Shown: in pieces, positions 1 to 35,737 of the stretch | Position numbering within the stretch: position 1 is the stretch's first letter | Layout: every line of letters starts with the position of its first letter | Assembly: GCA_039621445.1 (NCBI GenBank) | Contig: CP154956.1 | Location: 36,774,444 to 36,838,443 of the forward strand | Source of the DNA: Euglena gracilis | Lineage: Eukaryota; Euglenida; Euglenophyceae; Euglenales | Length of the DNA: 64,000 bases | Direction: 5' to 3' | Notes under the pieces: model-generated | What the model saw: the letters and a program-made list of their open reading frames with translations, nothing else | What the model was told of the DNA's origin: nothing | Database searches by the model: none | Position numbers and translations under genes: made by a program

Positions 1-436
1 TCAGTGTGCAGTTTTAAGCAGCTTTGTGCAGTTTTGTGTGGGTTTGTACAGTTTGTGCAGCTTTGGTTTGCAGTTATTGCACAATTTGTTTTTGCAATTT
101 TGCGGCAAAGGCTTGAGTTGCGAAACCAAGGCTACACCCTGCCCTTCCAACCAATCCAGAGCACAAGGGGACATACCTGCCGGTGCGGGGGATCAAGGTT
201 CTATCACTGTGGGGGTTTCCTATCCTCTCTTTCTCGTCACTCTCTGCTGTCACCCAGAGAGGTGCAAATTATGCACACAGACAGGGAACACACCGCACTG
301 CAACGAGCTGCAAAAAAAGCAAAAAAATACAATACAATACAACCCCTGGTGCCGTCCATGCTGTTTGGAGTGGGTTTCGCCATACTCCAGTGGTGTGGCA
401 ACAGGATGTTGGTAAGGTCTGTGCCATTTCTATTCT

Positions 437-515
437 CTGTCTGTCCGCCCGTCCGTCCGCCCGTCCGTCCGTCTGTCTGTCTGTCCGTCTGTCTGACTGA
501 CTGTCTGGGTGGGTG
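437..515. repeat. (CCGT)n/(CTGT)n tetranucleotide tract
   Basis: A run of CTGT, CCGT and CCGC-type tetramers reads without interruption into CTGA and GGGT units. It is an ordinary impure microsatellite in a non-coding stretch. Apart from it, I see no convincing gene in positions 1-960. Confidence 0.85.
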
Positions 516-963
516 GAAAGTTTCCCCCTAAGGTGGTTGGCCGGGGCATCGTCCTTCCTGCTGCCATGTCCCGAGTCATCCATCTGCAGCCCGGTTTACT
601 AATAGCGGCTGGTCGCCCTTCTTGTTGTTTGGGGCAGGGGCAAGAACACCCTGGCCTGGACCCCTCCCGATCTTCGGGGGGCACGGTGGACGAGAAGCAC
701 ACTGTCCCCCGGGGCCTTCAACGGGGCCCCTTGGGGCCGTCATCAATGCCCGTACGGCCAACATTCCCAAGGCCAGTGGGACCCGTGGCGGAATGGCTAT
801 GATGGCCGAAAGGGGTGGCCCAGCAAACGCCCCCCCCCCCCAAAGCCGAGTGCTACCCCAGGGAGGGGGCTGTCCTTTCCTCAGGGCAGTCACTCTCGAG
901 GGCGTCGGCCACATGTCCCCCTTTGGCCTTCTGGCCCTCCCCACTTTACTTCCCCCGCCGCAG

Positions 964-1068
964 GAGGGGCCCCTGGCCGAGGGCGGGGCTGGCCCCGGAC
1001 GGGAAGCCCCGCCGCCGGCGACCGCCGCTGCCGCCCCGCTGGGGGAGCCGGAGAGTGCCGGCCAGGGC
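964..1068 (+). CDS. possible exon, low-complexity acidic/Ala-Pro
   Basis: A GC-rich block follows a clear acceptor (CCGCCGCAG) and reads EGPLAEGGAGPGREA and onward into an Ala-rich segment. A donor GTGCCC is available directly after. The base composition is like the firm exons of this window, whereas both flanks are AT-rich or poly-C. It could be a disordered N-terminal exon of the coiled-coil gene downstream, but nothing identifies the family and no phase check is possible. Confidence 0.25.
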
Positions 1069-2650
1069 GTGCCCCACACAGGGCCGGGGACCTTTTGGGG
1101 CCCTGACACAGGACACAGGAGGGGGAGAATTCAGACCTCAGAATCCCACATAATCACCCATGCTTCTCCGAAAAATTGACCCAAAAGTCGAAAAATTGAC
1201 CCAAAAGGTGCGCCACCAGGCCCCATGGGCACATTTTTTTTTTGTATCTTCGGACCTTTTTTTTTGCACAATTGATGCACTGTTTGATTCTTATTTGGGC
1301 CCAATTTTATCGATTTTTGTGGTTTTCTCATGGCTCACTGTGGTGCGGGGGGGGGGGGTATTGTTTGGACAGTCAAAGCAGTCAAAGTTGTTAGGGCAGG
1401 GAGCATTTCATTATTGCTTGAGGAGTGGGGGTGTTTGTATCAGTCCTTCATGGCCCTGGGAGGCCGACAGAGTAGTTGTTCCCAAAGCCTGGGAGAGTGC
1501 CATGCCTCCCTTCCCCAAATAAGATCCTCCAGAATGAGACAACCCTGCCAAACTTTCAAACTTTCGGTCCAAAAAGTTGACTCCCACAAAAATAATTAGC
1601 AGGTTTTATTTGTGGCCCTCAGGGGGGGGGGTCTCAACAGTAAACCCATGGCTCGGAGGTACCACTTCTGCACCCCCCCCCCGAATATACCCCAATCCGG
1701 TCTGTTTTTCCATCTTCATCCTCGGGGCACAGGGGTGCAGGATGCTAAGAGGAAGGGCCCATGTTTAAACCCTAAATCTAGGCCCAAACCCTACCAACAC
1801 AAATTCTGAAAGCTCACTTCAACCCTGACCCAATCCCTCTCATAAACACTGACCACAGCGCTTGGGGGGCACCATGGAGGCAGGGGTCAGGAGCCACAAG
1901 GAATTTTTTTAATTTTTATATTATTAGTTCGAGCCCAACAGAAAAATGCAGTCGGCTGACGATTCCGATTCATTTTGTAAATACGACGCCCCTGGGCTGA
2001 ACACAGCTTAAACGCTTTCAAATAAGACCCTTGGGATTTGTGGAGAAAATTCAAATAAAATTTACCCTCCCCCTGAGATTGTGAAAATGTCTCGAATGGG
2101 GAATCTTTTTTACTTTCACCCATTTTTTATTTGTCAAAGTTAGCATTTTTCGAGATTTTTTTTTCATTTTTGTGAAGAGTGCTGCTTTTTGGACCCTCTG
2201 GCAGACTTTTTTTGTCGAAAATTTTGCCTACAGGCCAAAAAAGTCGACCCCCCCCCCGTCAACAGGACCCCCATTTGTTGGGGTGTTCAACAACCAACTT
2301 TGGTGGGTTCATTTTAGAGTTAGGCCATTCTGTGCCATTTCGGACGGGTTTTATTCATGTTAAATCAATTGGATAATTTTGGCCTATTTTTGGGCCAGGT
2401 TGGGCTGTTTTTCTTTGGGCATTTGGTCCAGTATTTGAGGCAAAAAATTGCAAGCTTCCTCCCTTGCATGAGTGCCAACAACAGCTGTTTTGCACATACT
2501 TATTCCGCATTTTTTTGCATAATTTTGCATGATCCAGTATACTTTACCACAGAACCCTGCATAATTTGAGTTTGAACAAACTCGCCATATCCCCCCAAGT
2601 GGAGCTTTCCTGGTTGGGGGTTCGGTGCCCCAACGCGTCCTGCGGGGGAG

Positions 2651-4864
<2,214 letters not shown>

Positions 4865-5192
4865 GTGTGCCCCCCAGTGCCGGGCCTACCTTTCAAGACT
4901 GTCTCGTGCCCTTCTTTCGATCCTCTCAGTCCCTCAAGTGGAAGTGCAATTTCTCACCGGGGGGGGGACCTCTCTGCCTCCCCATTCCGCCCACTCCATG
5001 GTTCCCCCCTTCAAATGGCAAACCAACCACATTTGACTCCTGTGCATTAGGGCACATCCAGGCTCCTCGCAGGCGGAGCACTCCTTAGACCTTTGCCCCC
5101 CCCCCCTTTGTTTTCTGGAGCGGTCCCCCCCACCCTGCACTTCCCCAGCCTGCCCACCCTTTGTGCCACAGCAAGCCGAGGTCTCCCTCCAG

Positions 5193-5266
5193 CGGCTTCG
5201 TCCTCTCTCCTCGCATCGTTGACTCCGACAGCTGCGGCGGACCTGTCCCGTGGAACGCCCCCAACG
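5193..5266 (+). CDS. possible exon
   Basis: A GC-rich block after CCTCCAG reads GFVLSPRIVDSDSCGGPVPW and a few more residues, and stops at a GT donor (AACG/GTGATC). It may be part of the upstream coiled-coil gene. There is no family match and no phase confirmation. Confidence 0.25.
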
Positions 5267-5635
5267 GTGATCCCACCCCTCTGCCCGTGAGAGTGTACGT
5301 GAAAAAGGTCAGATGGATGGCAAAAACGGCGATGTTGAATGTTGAATGCCAAGATCCCATACTATATCCATATATGTGTATCAGGGCATCGCATAAGCTG
5401 GAGGGTACCCCATCCCCCCCAGGGGGGCTCCAGCCAGCCACAGAGCAGTCTTTTTCCAGCCAGCAACCTTTTCCAGCCTTGGCCCCCCTCCCTTCCCCCA
5501 CCGACGAGTTTTATTTTGCAGCCCCCCAAAGCAACCTTTTTTCAGCCACCCAATTTTTTTGCAGCCTGTGAGGTGGACCCCCCGGGGGAGGGTCGATAAG
5601 AGATCTCTTTAGGGTTTTGCAGACCCCCCCCCCCG

Positions 5636-5707
5636 GGGGTCTACTGCAGCCAGCCTCGATTTTGGCGGCTGGGCTGGCCAAAATCGAGGCTGGTTGCAGT
5701 AGACCCC
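5636..5707. repeat. long near-perfect inverted repeat (30-bp arms)
   Basis: The arms at 5636-5665 and 5678-5707 pair over 30 bp with one G-T mismatch around a 12-base loop. A second perfect 13-bp hairpin (AAAGATTTTCGGC, 7-base loop) lies at 5767-5799. Both are within a dispersed-repeat region. Confidence 0.9.
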
Positions 5708-5719
5708 TCCTAGCCCTGC

Positions 5720-6050
5720 TTGCTCCTAGCCCTGCTTGCCAGCCCCCTTTTCGGGGGGTCCAGCCGAAAGATTTTCGGCACAAAGCGCCGAAAATCTTTG
5801 AAGAAAGGTTGTCAAAAATGGCCAAAAATGGTGTTTTGGGGGGTGTTTGGGCGTTTTTTTTGGGGGGGAGATTTGTCAGATGCTCATTTTTTCAAAACTG
5901 TGTTTCGAAGGTCATTTCTTCAGCAATTGTCCGATTTCGGTCTAATCTGGCCCAGCTCAGCTCCAGCCGGGGTCCAGTCCCCCCCCCCCCCCCCCCGGGG
6001 GTGCGGGCGGGCTGGCCAGCCCAAATTTCTAGCCCAAGCCCAGCCACCCC
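5720..6050. repeat. dispersed repeat, copy 1 (inverted copy at 43060-43400)
   Basis: From the block reading GCTTGCCAGCCC through GGCACAAAGC and GGGCGTTTTTT to GGCTGGCCAGCCC, this stretch aligns over about 330 bp with the reverse complement of 43060-43400. Shared words include the run ending in CGATTTCGG and the CTAGCCC block near the end. Termini and target duplication are not visible here. Confidence 0.75.
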
Positions 6051-6061
6051 CCCCCCTTCGT

Positions 6062-6175
6062 TGCACTAAGGCTTCTTGTCTGTTTATGGCCGGCGCTAAC
6101 TTCGCTTCTGGCCCAGTTTGCTGCGTGGTGAGTGGCCAGGTACCCCTTACACCAGTCCTCTTTTGTTGCTCCCCC
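6062..6175. repeat. short dispersed repeat core, copy 1
   Basis: A segment of about 115 bp with the words GTTGCACTAAGGCTTCTTGT, GGCGCTAACTTCGCTTC and GGTGAGTGGCCAG. It recurs at 39886-39962 in the same orientation and at 14902-15020 inverted, each time in non-coding DNA. Confidence 0.9.
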
Positions 6176-6418
6176 TGGCCGGGTGAGCCCCCCCCCCCCG
6201 GGTCCTCAAAGGGATGTATGGTGCCTACCTGCCTCCAGCCTGCCGGCTCCAGGGCACTCCGAGACCCCCGGGGTCGGTCGGAGTTACCCTGATCCACACA
6301 ACACATCCACACATATCCATGTCGGTGCCTGGCTTTCTTCCTGTGCCGGCACAGATGCGTGGGGCAGGCCCAGCCCCTTGGATGACCTGCCCCACACCCC
6401 GCCCCACGGCCCACTGAG

Positions 6419-6539
6419 GTCCGTGGGGCCCCACACGGCCGACACGCCAGGCAAGGCTAGCGACGGCACGGAGTACGAGAGCTGTGGGGAGGACAGCACG
6501 GCCGGGCCTGCCGGCATAGTCAAGTCTGTGCATGAGCGC
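6419..6539 (+). CDS. possible exon, hydrophilic
   Basis: Between CACTGAG and a GCGC/GTGTGT donor the sequence reads SVGPHTADTPGKASDGTEYE and then acidic, Gly/Ala-rich residues. The composition is exon-like against the surrounding CA/GT repeats. Family unknown; it may belong to the coiled-coil gene. A GT/GC alternating tract (possible Z-DNA) follows at 6540-6640. Between about 6,700 and 8,000 I find no exon I can defend. Confidence 0.25.
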
Positions 6540-8003
6540 GTGTGTGTCGTGTGCGTGCGTGCATGTGCGCGCGCGCGTGCATGCGCATGTGCATGCATAT
6601 GTGCGTGCTTGTGTGTTCGCGCGCATGCGTGTGTGTCAAGTCTGTGGACACGGGACACAGCTGTGTTGGTTGGGATTCATTTTTGGATGTGCTCACCTGC
6701 GTTTTTCCGCAGGGGAGTTGGGTCCCAGGGGTTTCCCATCCCAGGGTCCCAGCCCCCGGCAGTCCCGCTGCCGACCTCCGGACCCCTCGGCAGTTGCCTG
6801 ACGGCCTGATGGGTCTGGGTCGGCAGCCCGGGCGACGATGACAGTGCCATAGATGCGCACCTGCACCCCCCCCACTTTTTCTCCTCCTTGGTGGCCCACC
6901 TGACCCTCACGCTGCCACACGTATGCCGCCGTGTCCATTGGCACTGCCTGGCGTGCCTGCCCTTGCTGTGTGACACCCGGAGACGGGGCTGTGCGTCGCT
7001 GCGGCCCCGTTTTCTGGGGCTGGGTGGTCTCTGTGGCCGCGGGGCTGTGGACCTGTATCTCAAGGGTGACACTGCCTCCCATTCTCTGGGCTCTCCAGGC
7101 CCGCGAAGCGGTTGGGGTGGGACACAGCTTTCATTTTTATTTGGGTCTTTATTTCATCTTTCCTTTGAGTCTTTGCATGAATTCCTTCCCTCCTTCCTTC
7201 GGGGGGGGGGGGAGGTGTTTTGGCACAGGTGAGATTGGTTTGGACAAAAAATTGATCAGGCGAAAATTCCCCCCAAATTTTTTTGGCCCATCCCCTCCCC
7301 GCTGCGCTGTGCCGGCCAATTTGTCACCCCCAGTTTGGCAAGAGTCCAGGGCATAAATGCCAAAGAAACAAAAATGGGTTTCTTGTACTTTTTGTCTTAT
7401 ACAAATCAACCTTAATGTTGGACATTATTATCTTCGGCATAGACATACATTTTGCCTTGAAAATGCTGGAAAAACGTGCCTTTCAAGGGGAGTCAATATA
7501 TTTTAGCTTCACCTATTTCTGCTGCCCAAATTGTTGCTCCCCGAGATCGTCCCACCCCTTTTGCTGATCAATTTGTATCGCGACTTGCCTGTGATATGAA
7601 CAAAAACTCTCCCACTGCATTCATATTGCCCCCATCTTTTCCCTGCCCCGAATTTTGCTGGAATCATTTTCGTTTCCCCAGTCTTTTCCCCAAGTATTTT
7701 TTTGTGTGTCCTGCTTCCGAGATGAAATTGGATCTGATGACCAACAAAACTTGACTGCAAACTGGGAAGAACAAATTGTTAGCAAGGGAACTGCCAACCG
7801 AGAACAAAAGAAGGGTGTCTTTGTCAGTCAGGTGGGGATGGAGGCACCGTCGCCTCGGCTCCATCGCAGGAGGGTCGCCCCACGCATGCGGGGTGCTGCC
7901 TGCCATGGCCCTCAGTCCCCGCATCGTACCCAGGCTTTTGTTCCCTGCTTTTGTCTCCTGGCGCTTGTTTCCCTGTACAAATCCCGAAGGTATTTTGGAG
8001 GAG

Positions 8004-8305
8004 CACGGCGGTCCATAATCACGGGATTCTGTTTTATTTTGTTGAGGACCGCCCCTTGAGGACCACCGTTAGGCCTAAGGGATGGCCAAACGGTCGATCC
8101 GGGGGTTGAAAGCGGTCGGAAAGTGAAAAGAAATTAAATTGAAAATTGAAAATTGAAACCTCACATTTTTTTGATGTTTTGGGTGGATGGGCAATGGTGT
8201 AAGGACGCCAGAAATCACTCCCCTTCCCTCGAAATCGACCCATTTTTGCCAAAATATGGCACGTGGTGGGACGGATTTTTTTTCCTTCACGTAAGGACCG
8301 CCCTG
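8004..8305. mobile_element. hAT-type MITE, family C copy 1
   Basis: The left end CACGGCGGTCC pairs with the right end GGACCGCCCTG. Flanking 8-mers are TGGAGGAG (7996-8003) and TGTAGGAG (8306-8313), 7 of 8 identical, as expected for an old hAT target duplication. The interior matches the copies at 16495 and 54107 (for example TTTTTTGATGTTTTGGGTGG and the GAAATC / CGACCC words). It has no coding capacity. Confidence 0.85.
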
Positions 8306-8521
8306 TGTAGGAGTGCTCCCCCAGCTTCCCGAATTGTCCAAAATACTGTTCTGTCACACTGTAAAGGATGCCATTTTGATGGTTTTATTGCACACATGAG
8401 CGTGAAAACTTTTTTTCTGGTCCCAGAGACATTGCAATTTCCGTATAATGACCGCAAACCGCATGACCCCCACCCCCCAAACCCTACACCGACCACCGAC
8501 CGGGTCGATTTCCCCCCCGAC

Positions 8522-8594
8522 CAAGCACCTATGGCTAAAATGGCCTAAAATGGCCAAAAATGGGGTAATTTTGGGGCTTGACCATAGGTGCTTG
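8522..8594. mobile_element. 73-bp hAT-A element with perfect TIRs and TSD
   Basis: Perfect 13-bp terminal inverted repeats CAAGCACCTATGG / CCATAGGTGCTTG enclose 47 bp of ATGGCC-rich sequence. The element is flanked on both sides by the identical 8-mer CCCCCGAC (8514-8521 and 8595-8602). These are the hallmarks of a hAT-superfamily insertion. It shares its ends with the 818-bp element at 21164 and the 2,131-bp element at 24716. Confidence 0.93.
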
Positions 8595-8734
8595 CCCCCG
8601 ACAACGCCACCCTGCCAGCATGGGATGCCCCCCCCCCACCTCCGAAAGGGGTGCTCCCCATCCAGTCTTCCACGGTGCTCCCCCTCCCCTCCTCCCCGGA
8701 AGCCCATCGGGGGAGTCATGGCCAGTTTCCCCCC

Positions 8735-9283
8735 CCCCCAGGACCCCCCCAGGACCCCACCCCCCCAGGACCCCCCCAGGACCCCCCCAGGACCCCCCCA
8801 GGACCCCCCAGGACCCCCCAGGACCCCCCCAGGACCCCCCAGGACCCCCCCAGGACCCCCCAGGACCCCCCAGGACCCCCCCAGGACCCCCCCAGGACCC
8901 CCCCCAGGGCCCCCCCAGGACCCCCCCCAGGACCCCCCAGGACCTCCCCAGGACCCCCCCAGGACCACCGGGGGGCGGTACCCAGATGACCCACTGACCG
9001 TGGAGTTCGGGCGCCTTCGGGCCCGCTACCGGGGGGGGCTCCCCCCCCCCCCCCGGACCCCCCCGGGCTTCAAAATAACCTCATCTTTTGGAGCAAAAAT
9101 TTTGCCAAAAAGTTGCGGGACCCCCCAGGACCCCCCCAAGACCCCCCCCGGACCCCCCCCGGACCCCCCCCAGGAACCCCCCGGACCCCCCCAGGACCCC
9201 CCCAGGACAGGACCCCCCAGGACCCCCCCAGGACCCCCCCAGGACCCCCCCAGGACCCCCCCAGGACCCCCCCAGGACAGAGT
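8735..9283. repeat. CCCCCCAGGA minisatellite (two blocks)
   Basis: Units of 10-11 bp, CAGGACCCCCC, are repeated from about 8740 to 8968 and again from about 9117 to 9283. They are separated by a short GC-rich segment that may be an exon (8987-9028). The plus strand is C-rich; the minus strand carries dense G-runs that could form quadruplexes. Confidence 0.93.
8987..9028 (+). CDS. candidate N-terminal exon of the SLC35E3-like gene
   Basis: The sequence after GGTACCCAG reads DDPLTVEFGRLRARYRG. The last residues resemble the short basic segment just before the first membrane helix of SLC35E3-type proteins, and the next firm exon begins with that helix. No GT donor is close by, so a GC donor (GGGGGG/GCTCCC) or a different exon end would be needed. 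This is a suggestion, not a demonstrated exon. Confidence 0.35.
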
Positions 9284-9328
9284 CCTGGGGGGGGGAAACT
9301 GGCCATAAGTGCATCGGGGCCAAGGGCC

Positions 9329-13896
<4,568 letters not shown>

Positions 13897-14742
13897 CTGA
13901 CTCCGGGACCCCAGATGTCTTCCAGCTGACCTGCCTATGGGAATCCGTTCTGTTCTCTCACATACTGGGTCACCGACTGCCATCCACACTCTCGTGGGGG
14001 TTGGTCGCCATAGAAGTGCCTGACCCCTGCCAACCCTCCCAAATGGCTCTTCAGCCGTTGGGATACTGTAGATACTGCCTCTCTTCCTCTCTTTTGCATT
14101 TCCCCCCCCCCCCCCCAAGAAAACTCCAATTTCGGATTTCAGGCTAAAAATGCTGAAGTTGTCGATCCCCCCTATCCCACTGGAAGGGCTTCGGATCCAA
14201 AAAAAAAACCCTGTGCCATAAGTGAATCTCGTGAATCTGTGTCACTTGCCAATTGTAGGTTGCACGGTTGCTGATTGTATGGATGGGACATGGCGAACAG
14301 TTTCAAAAGAATCACAGTTATTTTAGATGTCAAATGCATTCTATAAGAAAACCATAAAATTTGGTCAAATATAGACAAAAATGGGTGATGTCCAACAGGC
14401 AAAAAGAGGCGTCTTTTTGAAATGTCTTCCCGCGATGTATCTTTCCAACTACGTCGCCGCACTGTACAGCATTTCTTAAGCATTGCGGCGCCATGTTTCG
14501 GAAATGAAGTTGGCACCACAAGACATTCGTATCACTGGCCGCCCCCCCACCTGCCCCCACCCGCCTCGTTGCACGCACCGGCCGCCGTGTGCCGACGGCC
14601 CCGCGGCCCCAATGCCCCTGAAGGGCGGCCCGGCCCCCGCCACGGTGCCCCCCCCCCCCTGCCGCCAGGCGTCGCCCTGCCTGCCCCGCCCGCGGTGGGG
14701 CCCGATGCTGGACTCGGGGCGCCGCCGCCCCCGCCGGCCCCG
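13897..14742. other. spacer between transporter and USP7-type gene
   Basis: From the transporter stop to the presumed USP7 start there are about 850 bp. I see a poly-C run at about 14100, an AT-rich middle and then a GC-rich, Pro-coding stretch that stays open into the USP7 first exon. The latter may be 5' untranslated sequence or more N-terminal coding. No TATA-like element or other regulatory site can be called with confidence. Confidence 0.5.
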
Positions 14743-33224
<18,482 letters not shown>

Positions 33225-33959
33225 ACCCTTTTTTGACGTTTTAGGGGCTGGTGAGGCTCAGGTTTGGAGGGCCAGAAGCGACCGTCTTGAATGGTATGTG
33301 GCGCATCAAAGAGTTCTTTTGGGCTGCACCTCACGCCCGGTGGGGCATGCCTTGCACATTTTGACAAATCTCGGGGTTTGTTTCGAGTGCCAATATGTCC
33401 CCACCTGGGGGGGAGACAATAAGGCAAAAATATGGTTTAGAAATGTGGCCAGAATGTCCAAGGTCGGGTGTAAAAATGTCATGAACTCAAATACAAGGCT
33501 AACCATCTCATTTTATTGATCTTAATCGATTAAAACAAAATTGTGGCGGAAATGAAGAACCCGGATATCTGCCTTAAAGTGGGCCATAAAACTGGGACCC
33601 TCTTCATCACATCAGACTTCTGGGGCCCGGCCTCCGGGCTTCCACGAGCAATGGCAGGGCACTGATCCTTGGCTGACCCCCCATTCTTTGTCTCCCTCTG
33701 ACCGAGGCGCTGTACAGTCCCTCGTGCCCTCCCCCTCCCTGCCCCACCCTGACCACTCCATCACTTTGCTGACACCCGTCGCGGCAACCCCGCGTTGCTT
33801 CACCGATGCAGGAGGGGCGTGTGTGCTTCCTCGCAACCTACCTTCGTTCTTCCTGCTGTTTGTGCCGTCCTAACCCCATCGCACACATGGCCCCCAGACA
33901 CGCCGAGGCACACACAAAGACACCCCGCAACACAGTACACCGCCGCACACACGCACAAG

Positions 33960-34387
33960 CAGGGGTTTTTTAGCCGGCCCCATCCCCCCGGGGGTCCAGC
34001 CAACCAGCACCTTTTTTTCCAGCCAGCACCTCCCAGATGGGCTGCGGACCCCCCGCCCCCCCAGGGTCCGCTTAAATGAAGTTGGGGCCAGCCCGGCGAA
34101 CCCGGGCTGAACCGAACTTTTTTTTTGAAAAAGGCATCAAAAATGGCCAAAATGGCATTTTTGAGGGAGTTTTGGGGCTTCACCTCAAATTTTGGCTGAA
34201 AAAAACCAACCTGGCTGGAGATTTTGGCGTTTTGCTTTTTCGGGGTACCAGCCGGTCTAGCTGCTGGCGTGCTGGACACCACCCCCCTGGACTCCCCCCC
34301 CCCACCCCCGCAAGGGGTCCAGCCAGCACCTTTTTCCAGCCCACCTGTGGGATCCCCCCCCCCCCAAGGTCCTCAAGAAGACCCCTG
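33960..34387. mobile_element. hAT-type MITE, family E
   Basis: Ends CAGGGGTTTTTTAGCC and AGAAGACCCCTG, flanked by CGCACAAG (33952-33959) and CGCACAAC (34388-34395), 7 of 8 identical. The interior, with CCAGCCAGCACC, a GGGCTGCGGACCCCCC block and ATGGCCAAAATGG, is related to about 62160-62440 and, more distantly, to 5720-6050 and 43060-43400. Confidence 0.8.
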
Positions 34388-35099
34388 CGCACAACACTGG
34401 TCCCCATGACACATCACATGGCACACACCTATACATGCGCAGTGCCGCGAAGTGTTCGGTTCCTTTCCCTTTGGTGTCCCTTGGCACTGCCCCGCCCTCC
34501 CCTCTTCCGCATGACTGAGTGCTGCTCTCCCTGCCCGTCTCTCCTCCAGTTGCACATTTGTGTTAAGTCAACCTCCCTGTGTTATCGCACTGGCAGAATG
34601 CGGGTTGCAGATTGGATGTTTTGGGGGGATTTGCCTCCACCCATTTTTTTCAGAATCGCGACCAGCGACTGGGTTAAAACACTCATGGATTGTTTGTGTT
34701 TTTTTGCTCCAACAAAAGCGTCCCAACATGAAAGAGCTTCTGTTTGCTGTTGGAGGTTTGACTGGGCAGGGTCTTTTACAGTACAGGTGTCGTTGAAAAC
34801 AGAAAGGGCAAGCTCTGAAGTTGGTTGATGGCTGCGCTACATATTGGCGTAATCATTAGCATATGCAGATGTGCCAACTTGCACTGACTTGATGAACAAG
34901 TGCAACAGAATATGTTGGCGTTTGCTGGGAGAGAGACGACAGATGAGCGTCATGCCCTCGTCTCCGGAAAGTGGATCTTGACTGCTTGAGGAAGTTGCGG
35001 TTGGGTCAACGATATTTGCCATTGTGGGGTCGGCTGCACATCGTCAGGCAGCATTTCTCGTTCCTCGATTGTTGGAGATTTTGTTTTCTGTCAACATGT

Positions 35100-35660
<561 letters not shown>

Positions 35661-35737
35661 CGCTGAAGACACATATGGACACACACATGTCCGCGTCCAC
35701 ATTGAACCCTTTCCACAGACGGCCCTAACCCACACCC

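Noticed and set aside
6888-7232. Hydrophobic plus-strand stretch after 6888 and the minus-strand stretch opposite
   Set aside because: Neither has convincing splice sites, a family motif or the exon-type codon pattern.
8735-9283. CRISPR-like array
   Set aside because: Units are 10-11 bp in direct tandem with no unique spacers; this is a minisatellite in a eukaryotic intron.
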